Shown one piece after another: positions 52,173 to 61,756 of a stretch of DNA of 64,000 nucleotides. The stretch comes from JARBAK01 sp034472185 (GTDB taxonomy: Bacteria > Pseudomonadota > Alphaproteobacteria > Rickettsiales > Midichloriaceae). Numbering within the stretch: position 1 is the first letter of the stretch; the number at the start of each line of letters is the position of its first letter. The notes under the pieces were generated by a model, which had not been told where the DNA came from, made no database searches, and saw only the letters and a program-made list of their open reading frames with translations. The stretch lies in the NCBI GenBank assembly GCA_034472185.1, contig JARBAK010000001.1, positions 1 to 64,000 of the forward strand, in the 5' to 3' direction. Made by a program: the position numbers and the translations under genes.

Positions 52173-52819
52173 TGTTGTCTCAAGAGAAATCATTGGAAGT
52201 TGATACTTTATTGTGTGATGGATATATGTTTTCTGTCTATCAAACGCAATTTGAGCGCCGTATACATGATGTGGTTGTAGAGCCGTTAGCGCATTTGGGC
52301 TATGAAATTGTAAGGATTCGCTATAATGCGGGGCAGAGGTATAAGATATTACAGATTATGATAGAAAGATTGGATGGGAGTATATTAACAATTGATGATT
52401 GTGAAAAAGCTACTGTACGTCTTTCTGTATTACTAGATGTACATGAATTAGTTAAAAGTGGTCCATATAGTCTTGAGATTAGTTCACCTGGCGTTGAACG
52501 TCCTTTGACGAGAGAAAAAGATTTTTTGACTTATAATGGATGTAAAGTTAGATGTAAAACTACTGAAATGGTTGAGTGTACACGTAAGTTTAGTGGTTAC
52601 ATTAAGGATTTTAGAGATGGAATATTAGTGTTATTGCCTAATGATGAAGTGAGAGACGAGTTTGCTGTATCGATTAAAATAGCGATAAAGGATTTAGAAT
52701 ATATTTATCTTCAAGTAGATTGGGAAGCTGTTCTAAAAGACAATAAAAGTAGGCTGAAGAATAAAGTGAAAAAAGCTATTTCCGCAAATGAAGAGAAAGT
52801 TACTAATTCATCCGTTTAA
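52172..52819 (+). CDS. rimP: Ribosome maturation factor RimP
   Basis: RimP assists late 30S assembly. Family signatures are visible: RRIHDVVVEPLAHLGYEIVRIRY, LTIDDCEKATVRLSVLLDV and SLEISSPGVERPLTREKDF. It has 215 residues from a GTG at 52172, longer than the usual 150-180 at both ends; a second start at 52226 is possible. nusA, usually downstream, is not here; convergent nusB follows. Confidence 0.92.
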   Translation: MLSQEKSLEVDTLLCDGYMFSVYQTQFERRIHDVVVEPLAHLGYEIVRIRYNAGQRYKILQIMIERLDGSILTIDDCEKATVRLSVLLDVHELVKSGPYSLEISSPGVERPLTREKDFLTYNGCKVRCKTTEMVECTRKFSGYIKDFRDGILVLLPNDEVRDEFAVSIKIAIKDLEYIYLQVDWEAVLKDNKSRLKNKVKKAISANEEKVTNSSV

Positions 52820-52942
52820 AATCGTGTGTATTTATGAGTAGAGCTTTTTATATTATAGGAAAATACGAACTCTTGCCCCTATATTTTTATTATAGCTGCT
52901 GAGAGCAGATATTCTCTCTTAAGGTTTGTTTCCTTAATTAAG

Positions 52943-53458
52943 CTAATTCGTTTTAGCTACTTCTGAGTGGTTATAATTTGTTATATGTGTACTGTTTGTT
53001 GATACGTATTTCTGACCTATATTGTCAAGCAACCCGTTTAAAAATGCCACTTCTTTGTGATGTTCAAACCTGCGGGTAATTTCTATATAATTATTAATTA
53101 TAAGGCCGATTTTAGAAGGGTATATTTTGATTTCGAATATTGCCATCCTGAGTATGGCAAGTAATACTTTCGGAAGCCTTTCGATTTTCCATGAAAAAGA
53201 AAGATTTTTGCTAATGCAATTATCTAAAGAGACTAAATCATTAACGATAGAGACAAATATATCCTCCAATTTTTGCAGAGACTTATGGTTACTATATATT
53301 TCTTTAGTAATACCGCTTATTATTTCTCTTGTGTCATATTGCTCTTCTTCCAATATGTTTATTGCATATAATGCCTGTATGAGTAGTATTCTTTCTTCGT
53401 TAGATAACTTAAATGCGCGTTTTGAGTGCGTAGAACATATACTTTTCTTTTCAATCAT
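52943..53458 (-). CDS. nusB: Transcription antitermination factor NusB
   Basis: An RNA-binding helical protein that promotes rRNA antitermination. The frame encodes 171 residues with the pattern of NusB (ILLIQALYAINILEE near the start; LPKVLLAILRMAIFEIK and INNYIEITRRFEHHKEVAFLNGLLD near the end). The latter segments match the conserved C-terminal helices. It starts 13 bases after lepB stops, so it closes the coaX-lepB-nusB run. Confidence 0.88.
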   Translation of the reverse strand: MIEKKSICSTHSKRAFKLSNEERILLIQALYAINILEEEQYDTREIISGITKEIYSNHKSLQKLEDIFVSIVNDLVSLDNCISKNLSFSWKIERLPKVLLAILRMAIFEIKIYPSKIGLIINNYIEITRRFEHHKEVAFLNGLLDNIGQKYVSTNSTHITNYNHSEVAKTN

Positions 53459-53471
53459 ATATTTTTTATAC

Positions 53472-54230
53472 TCAGAGCTTTTTAAAAAAACGATTTTCTC
53501 TTTTATCTGCTATTTCATGCAACAATTTAGTTAATGAAAAGCCCCCATCCCACACAACAACAACAGCTTTTCCTATGAGGTTTTTTTCCTCTATGAAACC
53601 AGTTTCAAATAAAAACCTACTATCTAATGAGTCATCTCTATTATCTCCTAGTAGAAAATATTGATTTTCTGGCACGGCATATTTGGGAGTTGTACTCGGG
53701 AAAAGTTGTTTTGTTTCATTATTCCCTAGTATATCGTAGCTTACTCCGTTGGGTAATACCTCTTCATATTCATGTAACTCTTCTCCGCTAGCCAAAACTG
53801 TTGAATTGGATATTTCCTTTTTAGGCACTAACACATTATTAATATAAAGAGCTCCGTTTTTCAAAGAGACTGTATCACCTGGAAGCCCTATAACCCTTTT
53901 GATATATATTCTTCCGTCATCTTTGTCATCGTTTTTTCTAAACACCACTATATCACCTCGCTGAGGTCTTCTATTCCCGTGTAATATTCTATTCTTCAAG
54001 TTTAATTTAAATGGGAAAAAATAACAGCCATAGCCATAAGCGTACTTAGAAACTACTATGTAATCTCCAGGTTCTAGAGTGGGCTTCATTGAACCAGAAG
54101 GTATTTTGAATGGCTCAAACAAAAATGCTCTGAACATTATCGCAATCGCAAAGGCAATAACCACAGGTTTTAAAAGCTCCTCAATAAAACCCTTATTACT
54201 GAAATATTTTCTTATGCTAGATAGCTTCAT
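53472..54230 (-). CDS. lepB: Signal peptidase I
   Basis: LepB cleaves Sec signal peptides at the periplasmic face. The membrane anchor (residues 19-37) precedes the catalytic serine in FKIPSGSMKPTLEPGD, and the lysine lies in RIYIKRVIGLPGDTVS. The segment FLLGDNRDDSLDSRFLFETG is also typical. It has 252 residues. Its ATG overlaps the end of coaX by 4 bases, and nusB follows 13 bases later, so the three are translated as a unit. Confidence 0.95.
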   Translation of the reverse strand: MKLSSIRKYFSNKGFIEELLKPVVIAFAIAIMFRAFLFEPFKIPSGSMKPTLEPGDYIVVSKYAYGYGCYFFPFKLNLKNRILHGNRRPQRGDIVVFRKNDDKDDGRIYIKRVIGLPGDTVSLKNGALYINNVLVPKKEISNSTVLASGEELHEYEEVLPNGVSYDILGNNETKQLFPSTTPKYAVPENQYFLLGDNRDDSLDSRFLFETGFIEEKNLIGKAVVVVWDGGFSLTKLLHEIADKRENRFFKKL

Positions 54231-55018
54231 ATTTTACCTAAGAGTTTTTGTTTAGAAGTTTGATATCCGAAAAAGTAGTTCAACCCTTTCAGGGTTAAAT
54301 CTGGCTCGATAGCATCAAACTTAAGCCCTTCAATACTATTGATTACGTTAGACAAACCACCGGTGAGAATGACTAAAGGCGGATATAAGAAGGTTTTTTG
54401 TATACGGTATACTATTTCTTTTATAAGGCCCATATAACCATTATACACTCCAATTTGTAATGCCGTTACTGTATCATTACCATATGCTGATTCCGATTCT
54501 TTTATTTGTATGGATTGCAACTGCGCAGTATTGCTTAGTAATCCACCCAAAGCAGATTCTATACCTGGTGCTATAACACAGCCTAGAAATGTACGATTTT
54601 TCTTTAATACTACTGATGCTGTGAGGGCGGTTCCATGATCTACTATAATGCAATCGTTATCATATAGTTGAAGTGCAGCTATAACATTTGCGATGAGATC
54701 ATGACCTACTTGTTCAGGATAAAGACACCTAATATCTAACTCACTGTCTTGGAAATTTATAAATTTTATGTTTTTTGTAAAGTAATTTTTTAGGCATACA
54801 GTAATAACACTATTGTGATTGGGCACAACACTTGATATAACGGCGCCCTCTATATTAGAGTCTAAGGCATGATGCCGGAATAGATTTAAAAGCAAGATGC
54901 CATATTGATCTGAAGTGCCCATCAATGATGTTCTAACGGCCCATTTGTGTAAAAGATCATCGCCTTCAAACAAACCAAAAGTAACTACGCTATTTCCTAT
55001 ATCTACAGCTAGTATCAT
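54227..55018 (-). CDS. coaX: Type III pantothenate kinase
   Basis: CoaX phosphorylates pantothenate, the first step to coenzyme A, and is insensitive to feedback. Motifs: MILAVDIGNSVVTFGLFE at the start, DCIIVDHGTALTASVV, GCVIAPGIESALGGLLSNT, and VILTGGLSNVI. I chose the ATG 55018 (263 residues); the frame extends seven codons upstream. It needs imported pantothenate, since no pantothenate synthesis genes are seen in this window. It overlaps lepB by 4 bases and follows the aspartate aminotransferase gene. Confidence 0.93.
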   Translation of the reverse strand: MILAVDIGNSVVTFGLFEGDDLLHKWAVRTSLMGTSDQYGILLLNLFRHHALDSNIEGAVISSVVPNHNSVITVCLKNYFTKNIKFINFQDSELDIRCLYPEQVGHDLIANVIAALQLYDNDCIIVDHGTALTASVVLKKNRTFLGCVIAPGIESALGGLLSNTAQLQSIQIKESESAYGNDTVTALQIGVYNGYMGLIKEIVYRIQKTFLYPPLVILTGGLSNVINSIEGLKFDAIEPDLTLKGLNYFFGYQTSKQKLLGKI

Positions 55019-55058
55019 AAACACATAACCATAATACACCGGTCACATTAGAGCTTTT

Positions 55059-56273
55059 CTAAAACGCCAATTTTTCTATAGCTTGTATAATTGCATCGCA
55101 TCCATTAATTAAACGCTCTTTATTAATTGCGTATGAAAGTCTAAAACAATTTGGTGCTCCAAAAGCACTGCCTGGCACTACAGCAACACCAGCTTTCTCG
55201 AGCAAATACTCGCATAGTACATCACCATTTGAGATTACTCTCTGATCCTTAGTTTTACTTCCCATTAGTGCGCTACACTCTAAAAATAGGTAAAATGCGC
55301 CCTGTGGTATTACAAAACGTACCGCGGGGAGCTTTCTAAATTTGCTTACTACTATATCCCTTCTTTCTTGGAAAAGACGTTGATTTGCACTCTTCCAAGC
55401 ATCATAATCCCCCGTTAGTGCTTCTAAAGCGGCATATTGCCCTATAGAAGAAGGATTCGAGGTACTGTGTGATTGCAAAATATCCATTGCCCTAACTAAA
55501 TCTCGTGGTCCACCGCAGTATCCTATACGCCAACCTGTCATAGCGTGACTTTTAGAAACCCCATTGACTGTAACGATTCTGTCATATAATCGCGGCTCCA
55601 CTTGGCCTAGTGAACGAAATTCAAAATCGTCAAATACTATATTTTCGTATATATCATCTGATATGATGTATACGTGTGGCTGTAAACGCAACACATTTAA
55701 TATTTCTTTTAATTCCGCCGCAGTATATGCAACTCCTGTTGGGTTATTAGGGAAATTCAGCATCACGCACTTTGTTTTGGGGGTAATGGCATTGTTCAAT
55801 GCTTCTGGCTTAAGTTTAAATCCATCTTCGATGCTGCAATCGACAAATACTGGTACTCCATCGCATAAACGCACCATATCAGGATATGAAGTCCAGAAAG
55901 GTGAGGGGATTACCACTTCCTCTCCAGGATTTAGCATTGCAAAAAGTGCATTAAAAATCACGTGCTTAGCGCCATTGCTTACTATTATTTGATCTCTTTC
56001 GTATAGCAAACCATTATCTCTTCGAAACTTATCTATTATTGCATCTTTTAATGGCTGTATTCCTGAAACGGGGGTATATTTAGTTTTCCCATCTTTCGTG
56101 GCTTTTTGAGCTGCTTCTTTTACTGTTTCTGGAGTATCAAAATCTGGTTCTCCAGTGCTTAAGCTAATAATATTTTCTCCTACTGCGTTGAGAGCTGCTG
56201 CTTTTGCAGCAATGCTAAGGGTAGGAGAAGGCTTAATAGCAGCTACCTTGCGAGAGAGTTTGTTGTACTGCAT
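55059..56273 (-). CDS. aspC: Pyridoxal-phosphate aspartate aminotransferase
   Basis: A class I aminotransferase converting aspartate and 2-oxoglutarate to oxaloacetate and glutamate. The PLP lysine lies in VNGVSKSHAMTGWRIGY. The segments LSTGEPDFDTPETVKEAA, LNFPNNPTGVAYTAAEL and ISDDIYENIVFDDF are typical of the AatA group common in alphaproteobacteria. It has 404 residues. It heads a minus-strand run with coaX, lepB and nusB; the tRNA-Leu gene lies 36 bases upstream on the same strand. Confidence 0.93.
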   Translation of the reverse strand: MQYNKLSRKVAAIKPSPTLSIAAKAAALNAVGENIISLSTGEPDFDTPETVKEAAQKATKDGKTKYTPVSGIQPLKDAIIDKFRRDNGLLYERDQIIVSNGAKHVIFNALFAMLNPGEEVVIPSPFWTSYPDMVRLCDGVPVFVDCSIEDGFKLKPEALNNAITPKTKCVMLNFPNNPTGVAYTAAELKEILNVLRLQPHVYIISDDIYENIVFDDFEFRSLGQVEPRLYDRIVTVNGVSKSHAMTGWRIGYCGGPRDLVRAMDILQSHSTSNPSSIGQYAALEALTGDYDAWKSANQRLFQERRDIVVSKFRKLPAVRFVIPQGAFYLFLECSALMGSKTKDQRVISNGDVLCEYLLEKAGVAVVPGSAFGAPNCFRLSYAINKERLINGCDAIIQAIEKLAF

Positions 56274-56308
56274 ATGTTAATTATTGATGATCGTACAATT
56301 ATATCAAA

Positions 56309-56395
56309 TGGTGCCCAGAAGAAGACTCGAACTTCCACAACATTGCTGTTACTAGCACCTGAAGCTAGCGCGTCTACCAATTCCGCCATCTGGGC
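56309..56395 (-). tRNA. tRNA-Leu (CAG)
   Basis: On the minus strand the sequence folds as a class II tRNA: acceptor GCCCAGA/TCTGGGC, anticodon stem CTAGC/GCTAG with loop TTCAGGT (anticodon CAG), a long variable arm, and T arm GGAAGTTCGAGTCTTCT. The discriminator A is followed by an encoded CCA. It lies between the tlc terminator and aspC, same strand, so it may be the promoter-proximal part of that transcript. Confidence 0.95.
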
Positions 56396-56435
56396 AATCA
56401 CTATATTTGATAATTTTAAAATATCGACACATGTT

Positions 56436-56501
56436 ATAAAAATTACACCCGAAATACTCTGGAAAAATACAATAGTCTAAACCAGATATTTCGGGTGTAA
56501 T
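56436..56501 (-). terminator. Rho-independent terminator of tlc
   Basis: A long stem begins 10 bases after the tlc stop: ATTACACCCGAAATATCTGG pairs with a near-complementary arm ending TTTCGGGTGTAAT, with one small bulge, followed by TTTTTATAA on the minus strand. The stem is about 20 bp, so it should stop transcription efficiently before tRNA-Leu. Confidence 0.85.
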
Positions 56502-56510
56502 ATATCTTAA

Positions 56511-58040
56511 CTAAGATGTTGCAACTTTATTTGAAGTTTGGTGCTGTTCAAAATCTTTGATTTTTTCTTCATATTGCTTAGATAACCCGAAAGCTGCCCA
56601 TAGCCATGTTAATAGTATGATGAAGAAGACTCCAAAGGTTACTGGAGCTAAATCTAATAAATCTGAAGCTGGCATCAGCATCAGCAATCCAGCTTGCACA
56701 AAAGCCCCCGCAGACTTACCTAGTCTACCTCCTACAACATCAGCAGCGGCCTTACCCTTAGTCTTCAAATCTTCGTCTAATGGTATATAAGACATTTCTT
56801 TTGTAGGATCGAAGAAAGAATATTTAACTCCCTTTGCTAAAATATTCTGAGCTGAACCAAAAAACGCTGCTAATCCTATAGCTGTTGCACCTAAGGCTAT
56901 AACAGTTGAATCTAACTCAGTTCTAAACAGTATGAACAAATAGAAAAGCACACCTGTAAAGAAAATCATTATAGGAGTTAAAAGGGCTGCAGAGCGCCAT
57001 TTTATACGTGTCAACAACCAAGAACTAAACAACATACAAGAAGCGGTTGCTATACCTGTATAAATCTGCACCATTCCCATATAACCAGCGTACTCTCCTG
57101 GATCTGGAAATCTTATGTTCAATGCCTTTTTCCAAAGCCCCTCTACAAGATTTATCGAAATACCATAGCAAAGAATTAAAAGGGCTATCAATCCAATATA
57201 CTTAGAAGAAAGTATATACCGTATACTCTCCATAAACCCCTTCTTATCCTTTTTCTTCTTTTGCTCTTTACGTAAGCTGATTACTCCATTAATTAAATCT
57301 GCGCTAACGATTTTGCTAAGAAGCTGCATACAGTAAGATAAAACTGCACAGCCTAAAACAATAGATATAGATATATAATACAAAGAGGACTGCCAGCTCT
57401 TTGCAATTGCTATTGGATCTTTTGCTGCTAATGAGCTTCCACCTCCCTTGAATGATATGGAATGAAGCAATACACCAGCTCCTATAAGTCCTATTTGCGC
57501 CATTAGACCAAAAAGTGGATAGAACCGTTTCGCTTGATCTGTAGTTGTAATCTGGTTTGCTAGCTGCCAGAAGAGAAGAGAGAGCATTATAGAACCCCAT
57601 AACTCCGAAAAGATGAAATACAACGAATAGTGCCAATCACCTATGATATGGAATATATGCCTCATGCTTGGTAAAGCCTCTACCCATCTCTCCATATTGA
57701 TATGCAACGCTTCCTTATTGGGGAAGATAAGAAACGCAAAAACAAAGAAGAAAAGGCAAAAAAACCAATTAATCAAATGAAACAGGTTTATACGTGTGAA
57801 TACGTCTACGAGCTTTGTATATAAAAACATAAAAAGCACAGCATACGGCATAACTCCAAAGAGCTTTATAGCACTAATAGCTTCTGCACCTACAAAGGAA
57901 ACCATCATTGCATCTTTAGAGCCACGTAACACACTATAAATATATATGACAGCCATCATCATAATGGATGTCAGGCAAAACTTTGGCAATTCTCCCTTTT
58001 GTACGGGCAATTTACCTAAATATCGAGTAAGAAACTGCAT
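56511..58040 (-). CDS. tlc: ATP/ADP translocase (Tlc, NTT family)
   Basis: A non-mitochondrial nucleotide transporter that exchanges host ATP for bacterial ADP, typical of obligate intracellular Rickettsiales and Chlamydiae. From the ATG at 58040 it has 509 residues with about twelve membrane segments. Recognised pieces: MMAVIYIYSVLRGSKDAMMV, then GAEAISAIKLFGVMP and the C-terminal FFDPTKEMSYIPLDEDLKTK with KGKAAADVVGGRLGKS. It has its own strong promoter (58122-58150) and terminator. Most such genomes carry several paralogues; only one is here. Some paralogues carry other nucleotides, so ATP specificity is inferred. Confidence 0.93.
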   Translation of the reverse strand: MQFLTRYLGKLPVQKGELPKFCLTSIMMMAVIYIYSVLRGSKDAMMVSFVGAEAISAIKLFGVMPYAVLFMFLYTKLVDVFTRINLFHLINWFFCLFFFVFAFLIFPNKEALHINMERWVEALPSMRHIFHIIGDWHYSLYFIFSELWGSIMLSLLFWQLANQITTTDQAKRFYPLFGLMAQIGLIGAGVLLHSISFKGGGSSLAAKDPIAIAKSWQSSLYYISISIVLGCAVLSYCMQLLSKIVSADLINGVISLRKEQKKKKDKKGFMESIRYILSSKYIGLIALLILCYGISINLVEGLWKKALNIRFPDPGEYAGYMGMVQIYTGIATASCMLFSSWLLTRIKWRSAALLTPIMIFFTGVLFYLFILFRTELDSTVIALGATAIGLAAFFGSAQNILAKGVKYSFFDPTKEMSYIPLDEDLKTKGKAAADVVGGRLGKSAGAFVQAGLLMLMPASDLLDLAPVTFGVFFIILLTWLWAAFGLSKQYEEKIKDFEQHQTSNKVATS

Positions 58041-58121
58041 AAATAGAACATTTAAAAAATAAAAAGATTTATATAACAACTCAATAAATTGAACAAAAAA
58101 CGGCTGACCAGGCCCACACCG

Positions 58122-58150
58122 GTTATAATCATAATTCTTAATTGTGTCGA
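58122..58150 (-). promoter_or_regulatory. Strong sigma-70 promoter of tlc
   Basis: On the minus strand TCGACA (58150-58145) and TATAAC (58127-58122) are exactly 17 bases apart, each five of six matches to consensus. The predicted start near 58115 leaves a 5' leader of about 75 bases to the ATG at 58040. Confidence 0.6.
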
Positions 58151-58357
58151 GCGATGCAATGTTCCACCTAACGCTACCACTTCCACACTATACAACTATA
58201 AATTTACCGAGTGATCTTCTTCTCAATCTTCGTTTTTTGCAACATATTATTCACATTAATCATTTCAAATTAAAACAACACAATCTCGCGTTAAACTATT
58301 GGTAAATTTACAGATATAAAATTAATCACATAATTACTTCACAATCACGGGCTTATA

Positions 58358-59647
58358 TTAAAAACGTAACGCCATTCCTGTCACGAACAAATGGCCTTTA
58401 TTAGTTTTTAAATTTTTAATAGGAGTCTTTAAGTTAAATGTTGAATACTCAATGTATGGCAATAATCCAGGAAGTATCTGATACTGAAGTGCAGCTATGA
58501 CTACATTTGTAGTATTATGCTTTAAACCTGGATTCACAGAATTAAAATTTGTAGAGCTTTCCTTCCAAAGATTATATTCAAATCCGGAAGCATTTCCCCC
58601 ACGTTTGCTTTGCATATAATTCAAGCTAGCGCCGAACTTGTTATAGACATATGACGTTCCTAGAGTCATCCAACTTGCTCCCTTCTTCAAGCCAAATTGC
58701 GGATCAATATTCTTCAAAGAACCAGTCTTAAACCAATCGGCGTAAGAAGCAGCGATAGAAACGTTCTTATAAGTGAGCATGCTACCCACTTCTACAGTCC
58801 TTAAGTCATTTCGTGGTTCCACTATTGGTGTATCACTACCATTTCTTGGATTAGCGATGCTGAGGTCTAACGATTTGCCCATTTGACTCGTTAAAGATCC
58901 CACTAATTTTATATCAGCACCTATCTTTTTTTCATAGCGTGCTCCTCCCTCTAAGACGTTCCTATAAAGCTTGAATTTTCCATTTAGCATTTCATATACT
59001 GTCCCCGAAACCTCTGGATGGGGTATAAAACTAACTCCGAATGACCATCCTCCATACCGTTTAGAATAGTATGTTAACTTAACTCCGCTCTTATTATGTT
59101 CTGTAGAATACGAGAGATAAGGCTCTAATAAAAAGATGTGTGCTCCAGGCACATTGAGTTTATTATTATACATTGTTTTGAATGGAGCGACTTTCATCCA
59201 CAGGCTGCTATCCAGCCCACCCGCTCCCTTTGCAACACTGTATGCTGAAGCTTTAAGCGTATTCTCAGCTCCGTCTAAACTTCCTAATTCTAATTTACCG
59301 AATTTGCTCTCCGTGTATATGCCCACTTTTTGACCAAGATACACTTTGTTATTAGGAGCAGGAGATGGGTTTGTCCAAAGTTGTGCACTTGCACCATATC
59401 GCATTCCATTCAGCGCATTCCTTTCGAAACCTAACTTTAGCTTTGCCATTGAAACGAAAAAATTCTGTGGCATTGTTACATTTGCATCAGCCTTAGTTTT
59501 ATCGAAACCATCAGCTTGGTGTACAAAGAAATACTGTGAGTCGCTAAAACCCCCCATCGTAAATTCTGTTTTCTCTTCAGCCGACGCGGAGCCAGTCTGT
59601 AAGAGCATAGATCCGAATAAAAGCGATGAATAGAGTAGCATCTTCAT
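58358..59647 (-). CDS. Outer-membrane porin
   Basis: A signal peptide (MKMLLYSSLLFGSMLLQTGS, ending ASA) is followed by a barrel-like sequence. The mature chain has porin pieces: FTMGGFSDSQYF, MRYGASAQLWTNP and GKLELGSLDGAENTLK, and it ends LFVTGMALRF with the terminal phenylalanine recognised by the BAM complex. It resembles general Gram-negative porins and is the better supported of the two barrel proteins in the window. It has 429 residues from 59647; the frame extends ten codons upstream. rbfA ends 175 bases upstream on the same strand. Confidence 0.82.
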   Translation of the reverse strand: MKMLLYSSLLFGSMLLQTGSASAEEKTEFTMGGFSDSQYFFVHQADGFDKTKADANVTMPQNFFVSMAKLKLGFERNALNGMRYGASAQLWTNPSPAPNNKVYLGQKVGIYTESKFGKLELGSLDGAENTLKASAYSVAKGAGGLDSSLWMKVAPFKTMYNNKLNVPGAHIFLLEPYLSYSTEHNKSGVKLTYYSKRYGGWSFGVSFIPHPEVSGTVYEMLNGKFKLYRNVLEGGARYEKKIGADIKLVGSLTSQMGKSLDLSIANPRNGSDTPIVEPRNDLRTVEVGSMLTYKNVSIAASYADWFKTGSLKNIDPQFGLKKGASWMTLGTSYVYNKFGASLNYMQSKRGGNASGFEYNLWKESSTNFNSVNPGLKHNTTNVVIAALQYQILPGLLPYIEYSTFNLKTPIKNLKTNKGHLFVTGMALRF

Positions 59648-59822
59648 ACCTAATTGTATAGGTGGGCTTTTCAACATTGTCTAGTTCTCTCACATTAACG
59701 CCATCACTGACGAATTTTTATAAAAAACGAGAAGCTATATAACTACACGTCACATGCTCCTCACTATAAGTCTGTGTATGAGAGAGAGTTGATTATAAAA
59801 TTTCGAAAAACGCAAATACGTA

Positions 59823-60221
59823 TTACGTATTAATAGAAAGTTTTTTTTCATTGTTGTTAATAAGCTTCAGCAGTGCATCAATTTTAGCTCCTCTTTCTAC
59901 TGATGTATCATGTATAAACCTAATGCTAGGTACACAGCGTAAACGTAGATTCGCGCCTAATTTCCATCGTATACGAGAAGCTGTGTTACATAAACGTGTG
60001 AATCTTGGATCTTTTTTGCTACTGCTGCCCCTAAAAACAATAAAAACATTCGCGAATTTTAAATCAGGAGTTACTTCAACTTCTGAAATGTTTATTTCAT
60101 TTAAATTAAGGGAAGTAACATGTATCGAATTCTCGCTGAAGATACGGCCTATAATTGAGCGTATTTCTTGTGCGATTTGTAGTTGTCGCCGTGTTATATG
60201 GCGTGTATCACGTTTTATCAT
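59823..60221 (-). CDS. rbfA: Ribosome-binding factor A
   Basis: A KH-fold factor for 16S rRNA maturation. It has 132 residues with the family pattern: RRQLQIAQEIRSIIGRIF at the start, VEVTPDLKFANVFIVF in the middle, and KLGANLRLRCVPSIRFIHD near the end. The usual neighbours infB and truB are not adjacent. It diverges from trpS. Confidence 0.93.
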   Translation of the reverse strand: MIKRDTRHITRRQLQIAQEIRSIIGRIFSENSIHVTSLNLNEINISEVEVTPDLKFANVFIVFRGSSSKKDPRFTRLCNTASRIRWKLGANLRLRCVPSIRFIHDTSVERGAKIDALLKLINNNEKKLSINT

Positions 60222-60326
60222 CTTTTTATTTTTATCGACGAGAAAGAAAGTTTACAATATGTAAATGGTGCCACTCTACTTTATTTTAGAGTATTACTGA
60301 ATAATATTTTTAGCCTCAGGAGCGGT

Positions 60327-61349
60327 ATGAAGACAAATATACCTAAGACTAGCGTAGACCACACTGTTATTACAGGAGATAGACCTACTGGTCCCTTACA
60401 TTTAGGTCACTATGTAGGCTCTTTGCAGAGCCGTGTATTTTTACAAGATAGATACAAAATATATGTGATGATTGCTGATATACAGGCTCTTACTGATAAT
60501 TTTGAGCATCCCAAACGTATTAGAGAGAACACATACGAACTTGTACGCGATTATTTAGCGGTAGGTATAGACCCCGCTAAGACAACTATTTTTGTGCAAT
60601 CGCAAATACATGAAATTTCTGAATTAATGACTTATTATCTCAACCTTGTAACGTTGAGTAGATTAGAACGTAATCCAACTGTAAAAACAGAAATACAGCA
60701 GAAAAACTTTGGTGAATCGATACCTACTGGGTTTTTATGTTATCCAGTGAGTCAAGCAGCTGACATTACAATAGTAAAGGGAACTTTGGTTCCAGTAGGA
60801 GAGGATCAATTACCGTTATTAGAATTAACCAATGAGGTTGTACGTAAATTTAATAGACTATACAGTACAGATTGTCTAAAGGAATGCGAAGCTTATTTAA
60901 CCAAAACACCCAGGTTGATAGGGATTGATGGAGGCGCTAAGGCGGGTAAATCTCTTGGAAACGCGATTTTTCTTTCTGATACTCCTGCTCTGATTAAAGA
61001 AAAAGTTTTTAGTATGTTTACTGATCCGGATCATATCCGGGTTTCAGATCCTGGGAAAATAGAGGGGAATGTAGTTTTCGAATACCTAAGGGCTTTTTAC
61101 GCCGATCAAGAAGAACTTCAATCTCTTGAAAATCAATATCGTCAAGGTGGATTAGGCGATATGTCGCTTAAACATCTGCTTAACGATACTTTGCAGGCTT
61201 TTTTAACACCGATAAGAGAAAGGAGGGATTCCGTATCTCGCCAATTTGTGCAAGAAATACTGCAAAATGGTATAGAGCGTACTCGTAATATAGCAAAAAA
61301 TACCATTGAGGAGGTAAGAAATGTGTTGGGATTGGACTATATAAAATAA
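60327..61349 (+). CDS. trpS: Tryptophanyl-tRNA synthetase
   Basis: A class I synthetase charging tRNA-Trp. The HIGH-type motif PTGPLHLGHYVGSL lies at residues 20-33 and the KMSKS-type motif AKAGKSLGNAIFL near 210. The dimer-interface and tryptophan-binding region VMIADIQALTDNF is present. An AGGAG site sits just before the ATG at 60327, giving 340 residues; the open frame extends 48 codons further up without similarity. Confidence 0.95.
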   Translation: MKTNIPKTSVDHTVITGDRPTGPLHLGHYVGSLQSRVFLQDRYKIYVMIADIQALTDNFEHPKRIRENTYELVRDYLAVGIDPAKTTIFVQSQIHEISELMTYYLNLVTLSRLERNPTVKTEIQQKNFGESIPTGFLCYPVSQAADITIVKGTLVPVGEDQLPLLELTNEVVRKFNRLYSTDCLKECEAYLTKTPRLIGIDGGAKAGKSLGNAIFLSDTPALIKEKVFSMFTDPDHIRVSDPGKIEGNVVFEYLRAFYADQEELQSLENQYRQGGLGDMSLKHLLNDTLQAFLTPIRERRDSVSRQFVQEILQNGIERTRNIAKNTIEEVRNVLGLDYIK

Positions 61350-61756
61350 GTCTTATAGAGACGTAATATTGTATCGAGTTTATCGCTTTTTAAGCGGGTT
61401 AAGAATTGTTTAAGCTCTGAGAAAGGGCACATTTTTTTTACTTTAATAAATTGGTAAAATCGGCGAATGTTTTATGGAATGATATAGAAGAGAGGGAATT
61501 TCTCTAACATCTCTGTAATACGTATGTTGCTTTTATACGATCGGCGATTTAGGTTTATTATGCATTCATGGGAGAATAGCATATAAAAATTTTTTTAAAA
61601 AAAAGTTGTCACTCTACTTAAGCCTTGCGGGGAAATGGTATAGTTCTGTTATCTATAGCCTAATAATGAATATTAGAATAGGCGTTGGTCTCTACACCCG
61701 TCATGGATGTTTCACAATATTTTTATTTACTAGTTTAAGCATAGTCGTTGCTCAGA
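61350..61756. other. Intergenic stretch without a recognisable gene
   Basis: AT-rich, with long A and T runs (near 61586-61605) and no convincing gene. A plus-strand frame of 113 codons (61606-61947) overlaps the decayed pyrophosphohydrolase on the other strand and has no supporting features. Confidence 0.4.

Noticed and set aside
52880..52925. GAGAG/CTCTC hairpin between rimP and nusB as a bidirectional terminator
   Set aside because: The stem is only five pairs with a weak T tract, too weak to claim.
55564..55992. Plus-strand 142-codon frame inside aspC
   Set aside because: Antisense to conserved aminotransferase sequence, without ribosome site or domain.
59851..60264. Plus-strand frame opposite rbfA
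   Set aside because: Antisense to rbfA; no similarity or start signal.
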